A stretch of DNA of 64,000 nt. Source: Pomacea canaliculata (lineage: Eukaryota; Mollusca; Gastropoda; Architaenioglossa; Ampullariidae). Positions 1-11,677 of the stretch are shown here, piece after piece (the stretch's first letter is position 1; each line of letters opens with the position of its first letter). The DNA lies in NCBI RefSeq assembly GCF_003073045.1, contig NC_037591.1, positions 44,028,903 through 44,092,902 of the forward strand, read 5' to 3'. Made by a program: the position numbers and the translations under genes. Under the pieces are notes generated by a model that saw nothing but the letters and a program-made list of their open reading frames with translations, did not search any database and was not told where the DNA came from.

Positions 1-3000
1 ACTATGTTTTATAAGATACGACAGCGCAGTAATCTGGTCAAGACAGGGACTATGTTTTATAAGATACGACAGCGCAGTAATCTGGTCAAAGAGGGGACTA
101 TGTTTTATAAGATACGACAGCGCAGTAATCTGGTCAAAGGGACTATGTTTTATAAGATACGACAGCGCAGTAATCTGGTCAAAGAGGGACTATGTTTTTA
201 TAAGATACGACAGCGCAGTAATCTGGTCAGACAGGGACTATGTTTTATAAGATACGACAGCGCAGTAATCTGGTCAAAGAGGGGACTATTTTTATAAGAT
301 ACGACAGCGCAGTAATCTGGTCAACAGTGGACTATGTTTTATAAGATACGACAGCGCAGTAATCTGCGTCAGAGGGACTATGTTTTATAAGATACGACAG
401 CGCAGTAATCTGGTCAGACAGTGGACTATGTTTTATAAGATACGACAGCGCAGTAATCTGGTCAAAGAGGGGACTATGTTTTATAAGATACGACAGCGCA
501 GTAATCTGGTCAAAGAGGGGACTATGTTTATAAGATACGACAGCGCAGTAATCTGGTCAAAGAGGGGACTATGTTTATAAGATACGACAGCGCAGTAATC
601 TGGTCAAACAGTGGACTATTTTTATAGATACGACAGCGCAGTAATCTGGTCAAAGAGGGACTATGTTTTATAAGATACGACAGCGCAGTAATCTGGTCAA
701 AGAGGGACTATGTTTTATAAGATACGACAGCGCATTAATCTGGTCAAAGAGGGCACTATGTTTTATAAGATACGACAGCGCAGTAATCTGGTCAGACAGT
801 GGACTATGTTTTATAAGATACGACAGCGCAGTAATCTGGTCAAAGAGAGGACTATGTTTTATAAGATACGACAGCGCAGTAATCTGGTCAGACAGTGGAC
901 TATGTTTTATAAGATACGACAGCGCAGTAATCTGGTCAAAGAGGGACTATGTTTTATAAGATACGACAGCGCAGTAATCTGGTCAAAGAGGGACTATGTT
1001 TTATAAGATACGACAGCGCAGTAATCTGGTCAACAGAGGGGACTATGTTTTATAAGATACGACAGCGCAGTAATCTGGTCAAGAGGGACTATGTTTTATA
1101 AGATACGACAGCGCAGTAATCTGGTCAAAGAGGGGACTATGTTTTATAAGATACGACAGCGCAGTAATCTGGTCAAAGAGGGGACTATGTTTTATAAGAT
1201 ACGACAGCGCAGTAATCTGGTCAAAGAGGGGACTATGTTTTATAAGATACGACAGCGCAGTAATCTGGTCAAAGAGGGACTATGTTTATAAGATACGACA
1301 GCGCAGTAATCTGGTCAAGAGGGGACTATGTTTTTATAAGATACGACAGCGCAGTAATCTGGTCAAAGAGGGGACTATGTTTTATAAGATACGACAGCGC
1401 AGTAATCTGGTCAAAGAGGGACTATGTTTTATAAGATACGACAGCGCAGTAATCTGGTCAAAGAGGGGACTATGTTTTATAAGATACGACAGCGCAGTAA
1501 ATCTGGTCAAAGAGGGGACTATGTTTTATAAGATACGACAGCGCAGTAATCTGGTCAAAGAGGGGACTATGTTTTATAAGATACGACAGCGCAGTAATCT
1601 GTCAAAGAGGGGACTATGTTTTATAAGATACGACAGCGCAGTAATCTGGTCAAAGAGGGACTATTTTTTATAAGATACGACAGCGCAGTAATCTGGTCAA
1701 AGAGGGGACTATGTTTTATAAGATACGACAGCGCAGTAATCTGGTCAAACAGGGACTATGTTTTATAAGATACGACAGCGCAGTAATCTGGTCAAAGAGT
1801 GGACTATGTTTTATAAGATACGACAGCGCAGTAATCTGGTCAAAGAGGGGACTATGTTTTATAAGATACGACAGCGCAGTAATCTGGTCAAAGAGGGGAC
1901 TATGTTTTTATAAGATACGACAGCGCAGTAATCTGGTCAGACAGTGGACTATGTTTTATAAGATACGACAGCGCAGTAATCTGGTCAAAGAGGGGACTAT
2001 GTTTTATAAGATACGACAGCGCAGTAATCTGGTCAAAGAGGGACTATGTTTTATAAGATACGACAGCGCAGTAATCTGGTCAAAGAGGGGACTATGTTTT
2101 ATAAGATACGACAGCGCAGTAATCTGGTCAAAGAGGGGACTATGTTTTATAAGATACGACACGCAGTAATCTGGTCGTACAGTGGACTATGTTTTATAAG
2201 ATACGACAGCGCAGTAATCTGGTCAAAGAGGGGACTATGTTTTATAAGATACGACAGCGCAGTAATCTGGTCAAAGAGGACTATGTTTTATAAGATACGA
2301 CAGCGCAGTAATCTGGTCAGACAGAGGGGACTATGTTTTATAAGATACGACAGCGCAGTAATCTGGTCAAAGAAGGGACTATTTTTTATAAGATACGACA
2401 GCGCAGTAATCTGGTCAAAGAGGGACTATGTTTTATAAGATACGACAGCGCAGTAATCTGGTCAAAGAGGGGACTATGTTTTATAAGATACGACAGCGCA
2501 GTAATCTGGTCAAAGAGTGGACTATGTTTTATAAGATACGACAGCGCAGTAATCTGGTCAAAGAGGGGACTATGTTTTATAAGATACGACAGCGCAGTAA
2601 TCTGGTCAGACAGTGGACTATGTTTTATAAGATACGACAGCGCAGTAATCTGGTCAAAGAGGGGACTATGTTTTATAAGATACGACAGCGCAGTAATCTG
2701 GTCAAAGAGGGGACTATGTTTTATAAGATACGACAGCGCAGTAATCTGGTCAAAGAGGGGACTATGTTTTATAAGATACGACAGCGCAGTAATCTGGTCA
2801 GACAGTGGACTATGTTTTATAAGATACGACAGCGCAGTAATCTGGTCAAAGAGGGGACTATGTTTTATAAGATACGACAGCGCAGTAATCTGGTCAAAGA
2901 AGGGACTATGTTTTATAAGATACGACAGCGCAGTAATCTGGTAAGACAGTGGACTATGTTTTATAAGATACGACAGCGCAGTAATCTGGTCAAAGAGTGG

Positions 3001-4537
3001 GACTATGTTTTATAAGATACGACAGCGCAGTAATCTGGTCAAAGAGGACTATGTTTATAAGATACGACAGCGCAGTAATCTGGTCAGAGTGGACTATGTT
3101 TTATAAGATACGACAGCGCAGTAATCTGGTCAAAGAGGGGACTATGTTTTATAAGATACGACAGCGCAGTAATCTGGTCAGACAGGGGACTATGTTTTAT
3201 AAGATACGACAGCGCAGTAATCTGGTCAGAGGGGACTATGTTTTATAAGATACGACAGCGCAGTAATCTGGTCAAAGAGGGGACTATGTTTTATAAGATA
3301 CGACAGCGCAGTAATCTGGTCAAAGAGGGGACTATGTTTTATAAGATACGACAGCGCAGTAATCTGGTCAAAGAGGGGACTATGTTTTATAAGATACGAC
3401 AGCGCAGTAATCTGGTCAGACAGTGGACTATGTTTTATAAGATACGACAGCGCAGTAATCTGGTCAGACAGTGGACTATGTTTTTATAAGATACGACAGC
3501 GCAGTAATCTGGTCAAAGAGGGGACTATGTTTTATAAGATACGACAGCGCAGTAATCGACTATGTTTTATAAGATACGACAGCGCAGTAATCTGGTCAAA
3601 GAGGGGACTATGTTTTATAAGATACGACAGCGCAGTAATCTGGTCAAAGAGGGGACTATTTTTTATAAGATACGACAGCGCAGTAATCTGGTCAAAGAGG
3701 GGACTATGTTTTATAAGATACGACAGCGCAGTAATCTAGTCAAAGAGGGGACTATGTTTTATAAGATACGACAGCGCAGTAATCTGGTCAAAGAGGGGAC
3801 TATGTTTTATAAGATACGACAGCGCAGTAATCTGGTCAAAGAGGGGACTATGTTTTATAAGATACGACAGCGCAGTAATCTGGTCAGACAGTGGACTATG
3901 TTTTATAAGATACGACAGCGCAGTAATCTGGTCAGACAGTGGACTATGTTTTATAAGATACGACAGCGCAGTAATCTGGTCAGACAGTGGACTATGTTTT
4001 ATAAGATACGACAGCGCAGTAATCTGGTCAAAGAGGGGACTATGTTTTATAAGATACGACAGCGCAGTAATCTGGTCAAAGAGGGGACTATGTTTTATAA
4101 GATACGACAGCGCAGTAATCTGGTCAGACAGTGGACTATGTTTTATAAGATACGACAGCGCAGTAATCTGGTCAGACAGTGGACTATTTTTTATAAGATA
4201 CGACAGTGCAGTAATCTGGTCAAAGAGGGGACTATGTTTTATAGATACGACAGCGCAGTAATCTGGTCAAGAGGGGACTATGTTTTATAAGATACGACAG
4301 CGCAGTAATCTGGTCAAAGAGGGGACTATGTTTTATAAGATACGACAGCGCAGTAATCTGGTCAAAGAGGGGACTATGTTTTATAAGATACGACAGCGCA
4401 TTAATCTAGTCAAAGAAGGGACTATGTTTTATAAGATACAACAGCGCAGTAATCTGGTCAGACAGTGGACTATGTTATATAAGATACGACAGCGCAGTAA
4501 TCTGGTCAAAGAGGGGACTATGTTTTATAAGATACTA
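1..4537. repeat. 48-bp tandem satellite, about 95 units, truncated by the window edge
   Basis: The unit opens with ACTATGTTTTATAAGATACG, continues with ACAGCGCAGTAATCTGGTCA and closes with a variable 8-base tail. Two main tail classes alternate irregularly, AAAGAGGGG-type and AGACAGTGG-type. Unit lengths run mostly 46-49 bp, with slips in the G run and the T run. Because 48 is a multiple of three, long open frames of a 16-residue repeat (MFYKIRQRSNLVKEGT) appear, the longest at 3562-4290. I read these as a by-product, not genes: there is no non-repetitive start, no splice site and many frame-breaking units. The array ends where the unit is cut after GATACTACG. Confidence 0.97.
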
Positions 4538-4599
4538 CGTCCAGCTTCCATCTTACACCAGTTGTCACGTCATTCTTGTCAGCTGAGATTTGTATTCTT

Positions 4600-4915
4600 T
4601 CTGGTATTGCTATGTGTATCTGGCATTACCATATGTATCCTGTGTGACATTACTATGTGTATCCTGTTTGGTATTACTATGTGTATCCGGTGTTTGGCAT
4701 TACTCGGTATCCGGTATTACCATGTGTATCCTGTCTGATATTACTATGTGTATCCGGCATTACTATATGTATCCTGTATGACATCACTACCTGCATCCTG
4801 TCTGGTACATGTATTACTAAGTGTAACGGCGTTACCATATGTATCCTGTGTGACATTACTACGTGTATCCTGTTTAGTTTTACCATATGTATCCTGTCTG
4901 GCATTACTATCGACT
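4600..4915. repeat. Degenerate ~26-bp minisatellite
   Basis: Repeats of the form GGCATTACTATGTGTATCCT with a variable CTG/TGT-rich spacer follow each other about a dozen times at 20-30 bp spacing. The short open frames on both strands here are repeat translations. The array lies about 60 bp after the 48-bp satellite, so the two form one repetitive block. Confidence 0.85.
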
Positions 4916-6084
4916 CTTTTCTACCCTCTCATTTCTGCTTTATTTAAATGTTATTTTGCTGTTGTGCATGATGTGCTTGAAGATTCCAGGAGGTGGGAGG
5001 ATTGTGCTCAGCTCTCATTGCACTCATGTATACAGCGCAGTGTCCATTTTCCTATCGCTCTGTATCTAACGTTTCCCTCGCAAAGTAATGTGTGGCCGTA
5101 GTCTTGAAATATTGGAATTTCCCCTTAGCTTGTCGGCAAATGTCCTTTTTTTGTTGTAGAATGTCTTATTATGTCTCCGGATGTCCTGACTGCAGCTGCC
5201 CTCCGCTGTGTTTGCAGATGATGCTGTGTCATAAAATCGATCTCTATTCAGGGTTTGCTGGAGGCTGGCCAGCGGCGTGATTACGTGTATTGTGCACGTG
5301 CCGGCAGGTGGCGCCTGTGTCGCACGCAATTCCCTCAGCGCCGCCACGTTTTGTGCTGCAGCTGCACGCGCGACACCCCTCGCTGTTCCGCCGTCACGTG
5401 CTCTGCTGCTCCCTCTAGCCGACAAAGATGTTCTGATGAAATGGCGGGCAACAAAAAGACTGCTCTGGCACCAAAGATCATCATCATACTAAGGTCGCTT
5501 CGTTTGGCAAGACGCCGTTAATACCTGGGTTTTTCCTAACTTTATTTTCCACCTCGTCACCCTCTTCGTCAATGAGCTGTCACCTCTCTCCGCGTACACG
5601 AGGGACACAAAAACGAAACGCCGGAGTTAACAGACTGTTGTCATTAAAGTCTTTGTCATGTAGGTGGTAAGGAGTACAGCACTGGAAGCGAAGCCATTCG
5701 CGCCGCTTGACAATGCAATCATACCAACACATGAACTAACTGCTTCATTTGCTTCCTTCCATCTCACTGGCTAGAAACCTGGGGTTCATCCTCGTCAGAA
5801 GAGATACTGAGGCAAGAATGCGCACGTCGTTCACTGTCACCATGGAGTCTTCCCCACCCCACCGCTGAGCATCTTCCTACGCCACTGCATCCCCACCCCC
5901 CTGTGTCTGGTCTCTCAAACCAGTACATTTGACTAAATGCTTAACATTAAATCAAAGGAACGTTTATTCTCCCTTTTTGTATCTAAAACTTCCAATCTTG
6001 AGGCAAGATAACATTTCTTTGGCTGTAACTAAATCTACTGTGTACATATTTCTGTAAAATCATCATGAGACCTTTGGGAAAGCG
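4916..6084. other. No recognisable gene; GC- and CpG-rich patch at about 5250-5520
   Basis: I see no gene here. The patch 5250-5520 is richer in CpG and GC than its surroundings and has overlapping short open frames on both strands, including a 119-residue Arg/Ala-rich frame on - (5066-5425). Open frames on several strands at once are what high GC content alone produces. It could be a small CpG island. No transcript support can be judged from sequence. Confidence 0.4.
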
Positions 6085-6165
6085 GGTGGGCGGTTGCTTA
6101 GCCTGGTGGTAGGACCGTGGTGCAGGTCGCAAGTTCAAGGCCCCTCACCTCAGGTGTGTGGCTGT
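6085..6165 (+). mobile_element. tRNA-derived SINE remnant
   Basis: An A-box-like TAGCCTGGTGGTAGG (6099-6113) is followed after about 15 bp by a B-box-like GCAAGTTCAAGGC (6129-6141), the spacing of an RNA polymerase III internal promoter. The cloverleaf is not intact enough to call a tRNA gene, so a SINE head is the better reading. No target duplication was identified. Confidence 0.5.
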
Positions 6166-6273
6166 AACGTCCCTCCGTCCACCCACAACTGATGGCAGCT
6201 TAGTGTGTGCAGTCTCCAGCAGTCAGACTGACTAGCATGCAAAGCTAATTAAGTTGTCAGAGTTAAACACATC

Positions 6274-6555
6274 TGTCGCAAACCTGGGGCAGGGTCCGTA
6301 GATTTGGTAAGGGGTACGATTTCTATCACCAGTCCAACACACCGTCTATACCCCCACCAAGTCCACGTCGACACTTACCGCGTGCTACCACACTAAATTG
6401 CTTATTAATTACCCACTCTAACCAGCTCGAGCCCCCAAGCACGCATACCCCAAAGTAAAACACGAGGCAATTTAGTGCATTAAAAGAGGTTAATTATTAT
6501 TTCCAGAAGTTCATACAAACCAAAAAATGTCACAATTACAAAGTATGAACCCTTG
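6274..6555 (+). repeat. Left arm of a 282-bp inverted repeat
   Basis: The arm begins TGTCGCAAACCTGGGGCAGG and ends AAGTATGAACCCTTG. It matches the reverse complement of 7404-7685 essentially base for base. With its partner it encloses 848 bp. Both outer ends are TGT...ACA. The 5-bp flanks (ACATC and TAGTG) do not match, so a simple target duplication is not visible. Confidence 0.95.
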
Positions 6556-6774
6556 ATCGTTGTCTAGACCGTCCCGTTTACCTAATTATTTCCCTTGCTT
6601 CTATTATGTCCAGATAACTGAGAGCCAGATCTAACCTTATCTGTCATACACACAATACTGCTCACACAATACTCCTCACACAATATTCCTCACACAATAC
6701 TGCTCACACACTCTCCCCGTACACTCCTTATGCGCACGCCACTTAGCTGTGTTCTCGACTTTGTGGTGTGGAGA

Positions 6775-7128
6775 TTAGTTCTTGCAGAACACACACGCAC
6801 AACTGTCACTGTACTGTCCAATGGCGGATGCAGTATGGGTAATCTCTCGTCGCGCCGCAGAAGAAATATTGTCCGAAGACTTCGGTCTTCTGTAGATCGG
6901 CACGCGACGAGAGGAGTACGAGGAAGGTTCGCTTCGAACTGTCGCTAGCAGGCCGACGATCTTGGTATGGACGCAACACCGATACCAGTGGCCGGAACAC
7001 TTGTCCGTTACTTGGTCGTCAGGTCGGACGAAGTTGTTCTTTCCAACGCACAGGTACGACCGAGTGGCTATATCACCTTCTAGGTTGATGTCCTTTTCTC
7101 TCAGTAGTTTGGCGAAGGACAATTGCAA
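6775..7128 (-). CDS. Hypothetical 117-residue open frame inside the palindromic module
   Basis: I do not recognise this protein. The frame begins inside direct repeat copy 1 (MQLSFAKLLREKDINL) and runs left into the unique loop. A Cys/His-bearing stretch (KCSGHWYRCCVHTK) loosely recalls a FLYWCH- or transposase-type zinc finger, but the spacing is not convincing. The same first ~22 residues reappear in the frame at 7752-7501 because of the 332-bp duplication. It may be an exon of a transposon protein or chance. No splice sites decide between these. Confidence 0.2.
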   Translation of the reverse strand: MQLSFAKLLREKDINLEGDIATRSYLCVGKNNFVRPDDQVTDKCSGHWYRCCVHTKIVGLLATVRSEPSSYSSRRVPIYRRPKSSDNISSAARREITHTASAIGQYSDSCACVFCKN

Positions 7129-7394
7129 AGGAAGACTTGAGATTTCAAGATCACTGTCTCTCCCTAGAGGTATAACGTAAAGCCCAGCTTGTCGTCCAGT
7201 TCTTTCTCTCTTTCAGTCCAAACGCTCAGCCTGCATCTCTAGATCTTTCAGTCCCGTAACCGTCTTGTTGGCCAGTCATACCACATGACACACCACAACC
7301 AATCACGCCTCACAGCCACCACGAGCTTAAGCTCCCACCCGCATCCGCGTAAATGACGCAATCTCTCTCTATGACGCAATTTCTAGAGAGAGAA
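7063..7394 (+). repeat. 332-bp direct repeat, copy 1
   Basis: The sequence starts AGTGGCTATATCACC and ends TCTAGAGAGAGAA. It recurs at 7687-8018 with a constant offset of 624 bp and no visible difference. Copy 1 lies inside the inverted-repeat loop and copy 2 just outside its right arm. Confidence 0.95.
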
Positions 7395-7403
7395 GATACA
7401 GCG

Positions 7404-7685
7404 CAAGGGTTCATACTTTGTAATTGTGACATTTTTTGGTTTGTATGAACTTCTGGAAATAATAATTAACCTCTTTTAATGCACTAAATTGCCTCGTGTT
7501 TTACTTTGGGGTATGCGTGCTTGGGGGCTCGAGCTGGTTAGAGTGGGTAATTAATAAGCAATTTAGTGTGGTAGCACGCGGTAAGTGTCGACGTGGACTT
7601 GGTGGGGGTATAGACGGTGTGTTGGACTGGTGATAGAAATCGTACCCCTTACCAAATCTACGGACCCTGCCCCAGGTTTGCGACA
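7404..7685 (-). repeat. Right arm of the 282-bp inverted repeat
   Basis: This is the reverse-complement copy of 6274-6555, starting CAAGGGTTCATACTT and ending GGTTTGCGACA. It is sandwiched between two direct copies of a 332-bp sequence, 9 bp after the first (7063-7394) and 1 bp before the second (7687-8018). The near-perfect identity implies a recent event, a maintained palindrome or an assembly artefact. Confidence 0.95.
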
Positions 7686-7686
7686 T

Positions 7687-8018
7687 AGTGGCTATATCAC
7701 CTTCTAGGTTGATGTCCTTTTCTCTCAGTAGTTTGGCGAAGGACAATTGCAAAGGAAGACTTGAGATTTCAAGATCACTGTCTCTCCCTAGAGGTATAAC
7801 GTAAAGCCCAGCTTGTCGTCCAGTTCTTTCTCTCTTTCAGTCCAAACGCTCAGCCTGCATCTCTAGATCTTTCAGTCCCGTAACCGTCTTGTTGGCCAGT
7901 CATACCACATGACACACCACAACCAATCACGCCTCACAGCCACCACGAGCTTAAGCTCCCACCCGCATCCGCGTAAATGACGCAATCTCTCTCTATGACG
8001 CAATTTCTAGAGAGAGAA
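7687..8018 (+). repeat. 332-bp direct repeat, copy 2
   Basis: Exact repeat of 7063-7394, beginning 1 bp after the right inverted arm. Downstream sequence (AATTACGTCATATC) differs from that after copy 1 (GATACAGCG), which fixes the end of the duplication at 8018. Confidence 0.95.
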
Positions 8019-10012
8019 ATTACGTCATATCTAGAATAAAATAGATGTACAAACACACACTACAGCCCTATCCCACTCTTTCACGACAACATCCATGGTT
8101 CATCTTATCTTGTCACAGTGATGTCTAACTTAGTGTCACAAAGTTATATTTCTAAATATATCTATTTTATTTTAATAAATTTTACAAGTACACGTAGAAG
8201 TGCATTCTTTTAACTTTTAGTACAAACATAAAAATATAATTGAAATGTTATGACTTAAAAGCTTACAGAGAAATGTGCTAGCTTGTCTGCACTATACTAT
8301 AGTGTGTGCATTTAAGCATGACCTGTACCATACACACACTTGTACAACATATTTTAACATTTTGTGTACTGTATTCAGGATACATTTCAAATGCATACTA
8401 TCAGTAACACATATTTCAGATATTTACTACTTACATGCATGCTACCAGTAACAGGCATTTCAAGTTTGTTTAGTTTTAGGCTTTCATTCATCCACTAAAT
8501 AAAAGGGTTCCAGTTACAGCTTCACTTGCTCTTGCCTATCTCATCATTCACTTACAAACTGATCCAATTCAGCAGCATTCTCACCATCATGGTCTGCATA
8601 GTCTTTTAAACCTGGTAAATTAAGTTTATCAAAGATCTTGTACAGCACCTGACTTTCAGTCTCATTGACTGCTCACTTGTATTCCATGAGATTCAATTCA
8701 TACTGCAACATTCCAAAAGGCAAGCTTGTGAATAGCAACAAATACAAAGTGCATGTTTTGGCACAAGTCACCATGCTTAATCCTCACAATCACCGTCACA
8801 TTACTAACACTGTTGTCAAAGTTGTCACTATTGTCAAATCACATTACTAACACTGTTGTCAGTCATCAAATCATATTACTAACACTGTTGTCAAGACTGT
8901 CACTGTCATCAAATCACATTCTCTCACTGCTGTGAAGGATTTTGTTGATACACTGTATTGTATTTGTTATAAACATCATGATCTTTGTTCATTTCATTAG
9001 CACAACAGAAATAACTAAACGACCACCATGAATTACATAATTTTACATGATCAATCATATGCACACAACAGTATCTTCATTCTGCATGCCATAGTCCATG
9101 GCATAAAAACCGCCTAAATGCTTTGCTGCCAGTCTGAAAACTGCTGCTTTATTGCTGGATAATTACAATATTATGTTTGCCAAGAGCAACTTTTAGTAAT
9201 ACACTTGTAATCAATTTAATAATTACAATATTATGTTTGTAACATTGAGTCAGTCTTAGTAATATGCATTAGTGTACGCTGGCTATGCATTAGTGCAGCT
9301 TAGTTCTTAAGTTCTGTAACTCTGGAGCAGGTAGACACCTGCTCAACAAGCCCTGCCATTAAAAAAGAAAATGTGAACAATATATAGCACAAAATCAGCA
9401 ATGGGTACAGGGCAACTTACATGGGTTCAGACTATGCAAATCTGAAATACTGCATTAAACCCACTCTAAAATAGGTAAGATTTAAAATACATGACTTGCA
9501 GACATACCATGTTTGAAGCTCTATTGCCTTTTGTTCATTAGTTTATCTGCCTTCATGTAGTCTTCACACCTAACTGCAACAAAATTGAAGTGATACATGA
9601 GCACTGGGGTCAAGCTGACAAAAATAAAGTACTAGAAAGAAGTGGACTTCCACATGTAATTATTGGTCAGTCTGGCTTTGTCCTCACACTGAGGAGTCAA
9701 CAGGTCTTGCAAACATCCAAGGTACAAGGGGTTTAAATGAATCTAGGTGAACTGACAAGGCCATATCCTAAAAACAAAAACTGAAAGTTCTTGCTTGATA
9801 TGACAGCTAATATTGCATCTCAAAGATCAGCTTTTGTATTATATCATATAGCAATAGTGAAGAGTAATGCACCGTTGTTTACACGACAATATAGACAGAC
9901 ATAAATATTATCATATAGGTATGCTGAAGTCAGTCCTACACATAGACTATATAAACAAAGATAACCCACTATCTTCTCAAGGACACCTAGCAATCACAAT
10001 ACCTACTAATAT
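8019..10012. other. AT-rich region without recognisable genes
   Basis: I see no conserved coding segment. At 8785-8930 a ~50-bp unit (CACATTACTAACACTGTTGTCA) occurs about three times imperfectly. The rest is low-complexity AT-rich sequence with no transposon ends that I recognise. Confidence 0.5.
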
Positions 10013-10606
10013 CAGATTTGGAGACCGATCTAAAAAAATTTGGGCACGATCTCTTGAGAACCACGAGAGCTCGCGATCTATCGCAAAATTTCCGCGAAAT
10101 TTCGAAAAAAAAATTCGTGATCTCGCGATAGCCACGAGACTTGGCGAGATTTCGCGAAAATTTTCGCACGATTTCGAAAATTTTGAGCGGGATCTGTCGA
10201 GACCGACGAGACCTCGCGATCTATCGCAAAATTTCCGCGAAATTTCGAAAAAAAAATTCGTGATCTCGCGATAGCCACGAGACTTCGCGAGACTTGGCGA
10301 GATTTCGCGAAAATTTTCGCACGATCTCGAAAATTTTGGGCGGGATCTGTCGAGACCCACGAGACCTCGCGATCTATCGCAAAATTTCCGCGAAATTTCG
10401 AAAAAAAAAATCGTGATCTCGCGATAGCCACGAGACTTCGCGAGACTTGGCGAGATTTCGCGAAAATTTTCGGACGATCTCGAAAATTTTGGGCGGGATC
10501 TGTCGAGACCCATGAGACCTAGCGATCTATCGCAAAATTTCCGCGAAATTTCAAAAAAAAAATCGTGATCTCGCGAGAGCCACGAGACTTCGCGAGACTT
10601 GGCGAG

Positions 10607-10922
10607 ATGTGTTTGTGCGTGTGCGTGTGTTTGTGCGTGTGCGTGTGTTTGTGCGTGTGTTTGTGCGTGTGCGTGTGTTGGTGCTTGTGCGTGTTTTGCG
10701 TGTGCGTGTGTTTGTGCGTGTGTTTGTGTGTGTTGGTGCGTGTGCGTGTGTTTGTGCGTGTGCGTGTTTTTGTGCGTGTGCGTGTGTTTGTGCGTCTGCG
10801 TGTGTTTGTGCGTGTGCGTGTGTTGGTGCGTGTGCGTGTGTTTGTGCGTGTGCGTGTGTTTGTGCGTCTGCATATGTTTGTGCGTGTGCGTGTGTTTGTG
10901 CGTGTGCGTGTGTTTGTGCGTG
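10607..10922. repeat. GT-rich 16-18-bp minisatellite nested in the CGCG satellite (copy 1)
   Basis: The unit is TGTGCGTGTGCGTGTGTT with variants such as TTGGTGC and GTGTTTTTGTG. It begins abruptly after ...ACTTGGCGAGA and ends abruptly before CGAAATCTCGAAAAAAAA, both of the host satellite. The second array (11437-11677) has the same joints. Confidence 0.92.
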
Positions 10923-11436
10923 AACGAAATCTCGAAAAAAAATTTCGTGATCTCGCGATAGCCACGAGACTTCGCGAGACTTGGCGAGATTTCGCGAAAA
11001 TTTTCGCACGATCTCGAAAATTTTGGGCGGGATCTGTCGAGACTGACGAGACCTCGCGATCTATCGCAAAATTTGCGCGAAATTTCGAAAAAAAATTTCG
11101 TGATCTCGCGAGAGCCACGAGACTTCGCGAGACTTGGCGAGATTTCGCGAAAATTTTCGCACGATCTCGAAAATTTTGGGCGGGATCTGTCGAGACTGAC
11201 GAGACCTCGCGATCTATCGCAAAATTTGCGCGAAATTTCGAAAAAAAAATTCGTGATCTCGCGATAGCCACGAGACTTGGCGAGATTTCGCGAAAATTTT
11301 CGCACGATCTCGAAAATTTTGGGCGGGATCTGTCGAGACCCATGAGACCTCGCGATCTATCGCAAAATTTCCGCGAAATTTAAAAAAAAAAAATCGTGAT
11401 CTCGCGAGAGCCACGAGACTTCGCGAGACTTGGCGA

Positions 11437-11677
11437 GATGTGTTTGTGCGTGTGCGTGTGTTTGTGCGTGTGCGTGTGTTTGTGCGTGTGCGTGTGTTGG
11501 TGCTTGTGCGTGTTTTGCGTGTGCGTGTGTTTGTGCGTGTGTTGGTGCGTGTGCGTGTGTTTGTGCGTGTGCGTGTTTTTGTGCGTGTGCGTGTGTTTGT
11601 GCGTCTGCGTGTGTTTGTGCGTGTGCATATGTTTGTGCGCGTGCGTGTGTTTGTGCGTGTGCGTGTGTTTGTGCGTG
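11437..11677. repeat. GT-rich minisatellite nested in the CGCG satellite (copy 2)
   Basis: This is the same array as at 10607-10922, about 830 bp downstream, with the same left and right joints but some 75 bp shorter through internal unit loss. The pair shows that array plus flanking satellite were duplicated together as a higher-order unit. Confidence 0.92.

Noticed and set aside
3562..4290. 242-residue protein of 16-residue repeats
   Set aside because: It is the satellite read in the frame that happens to stay open. Neighbouring stretches are broken by one-base unit-length changes.
1..4537. CRISPR array
   Set aside because: The units are contiguous with no unique spacers, the whole 48-bp unit repeats, and the genome is eukaryotic.
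4590..4947. Membrane-like Cys/Ile-rich peptides
   Set aside because: They are translations of the 26-bp minisatellite and open on both strands.
6085..6165. Functional tRNA gene
   Set aside because: The A- and B-box spacing is right, but acceptor and anticodon stems cannot be formed.
9977..11305. 442-residue open frame with His/Thr- and Ser/Arg-rich repeats on -
   Set aside because: All three - frames and several + frames are open over the same satellite and GT arrays, so openness comes from composition. No start context or splice sites.
10565..11383. Cys/Val-rich open frames over the GT arrays
   Set aside because: They are translations of TGTGCGTG repeats.
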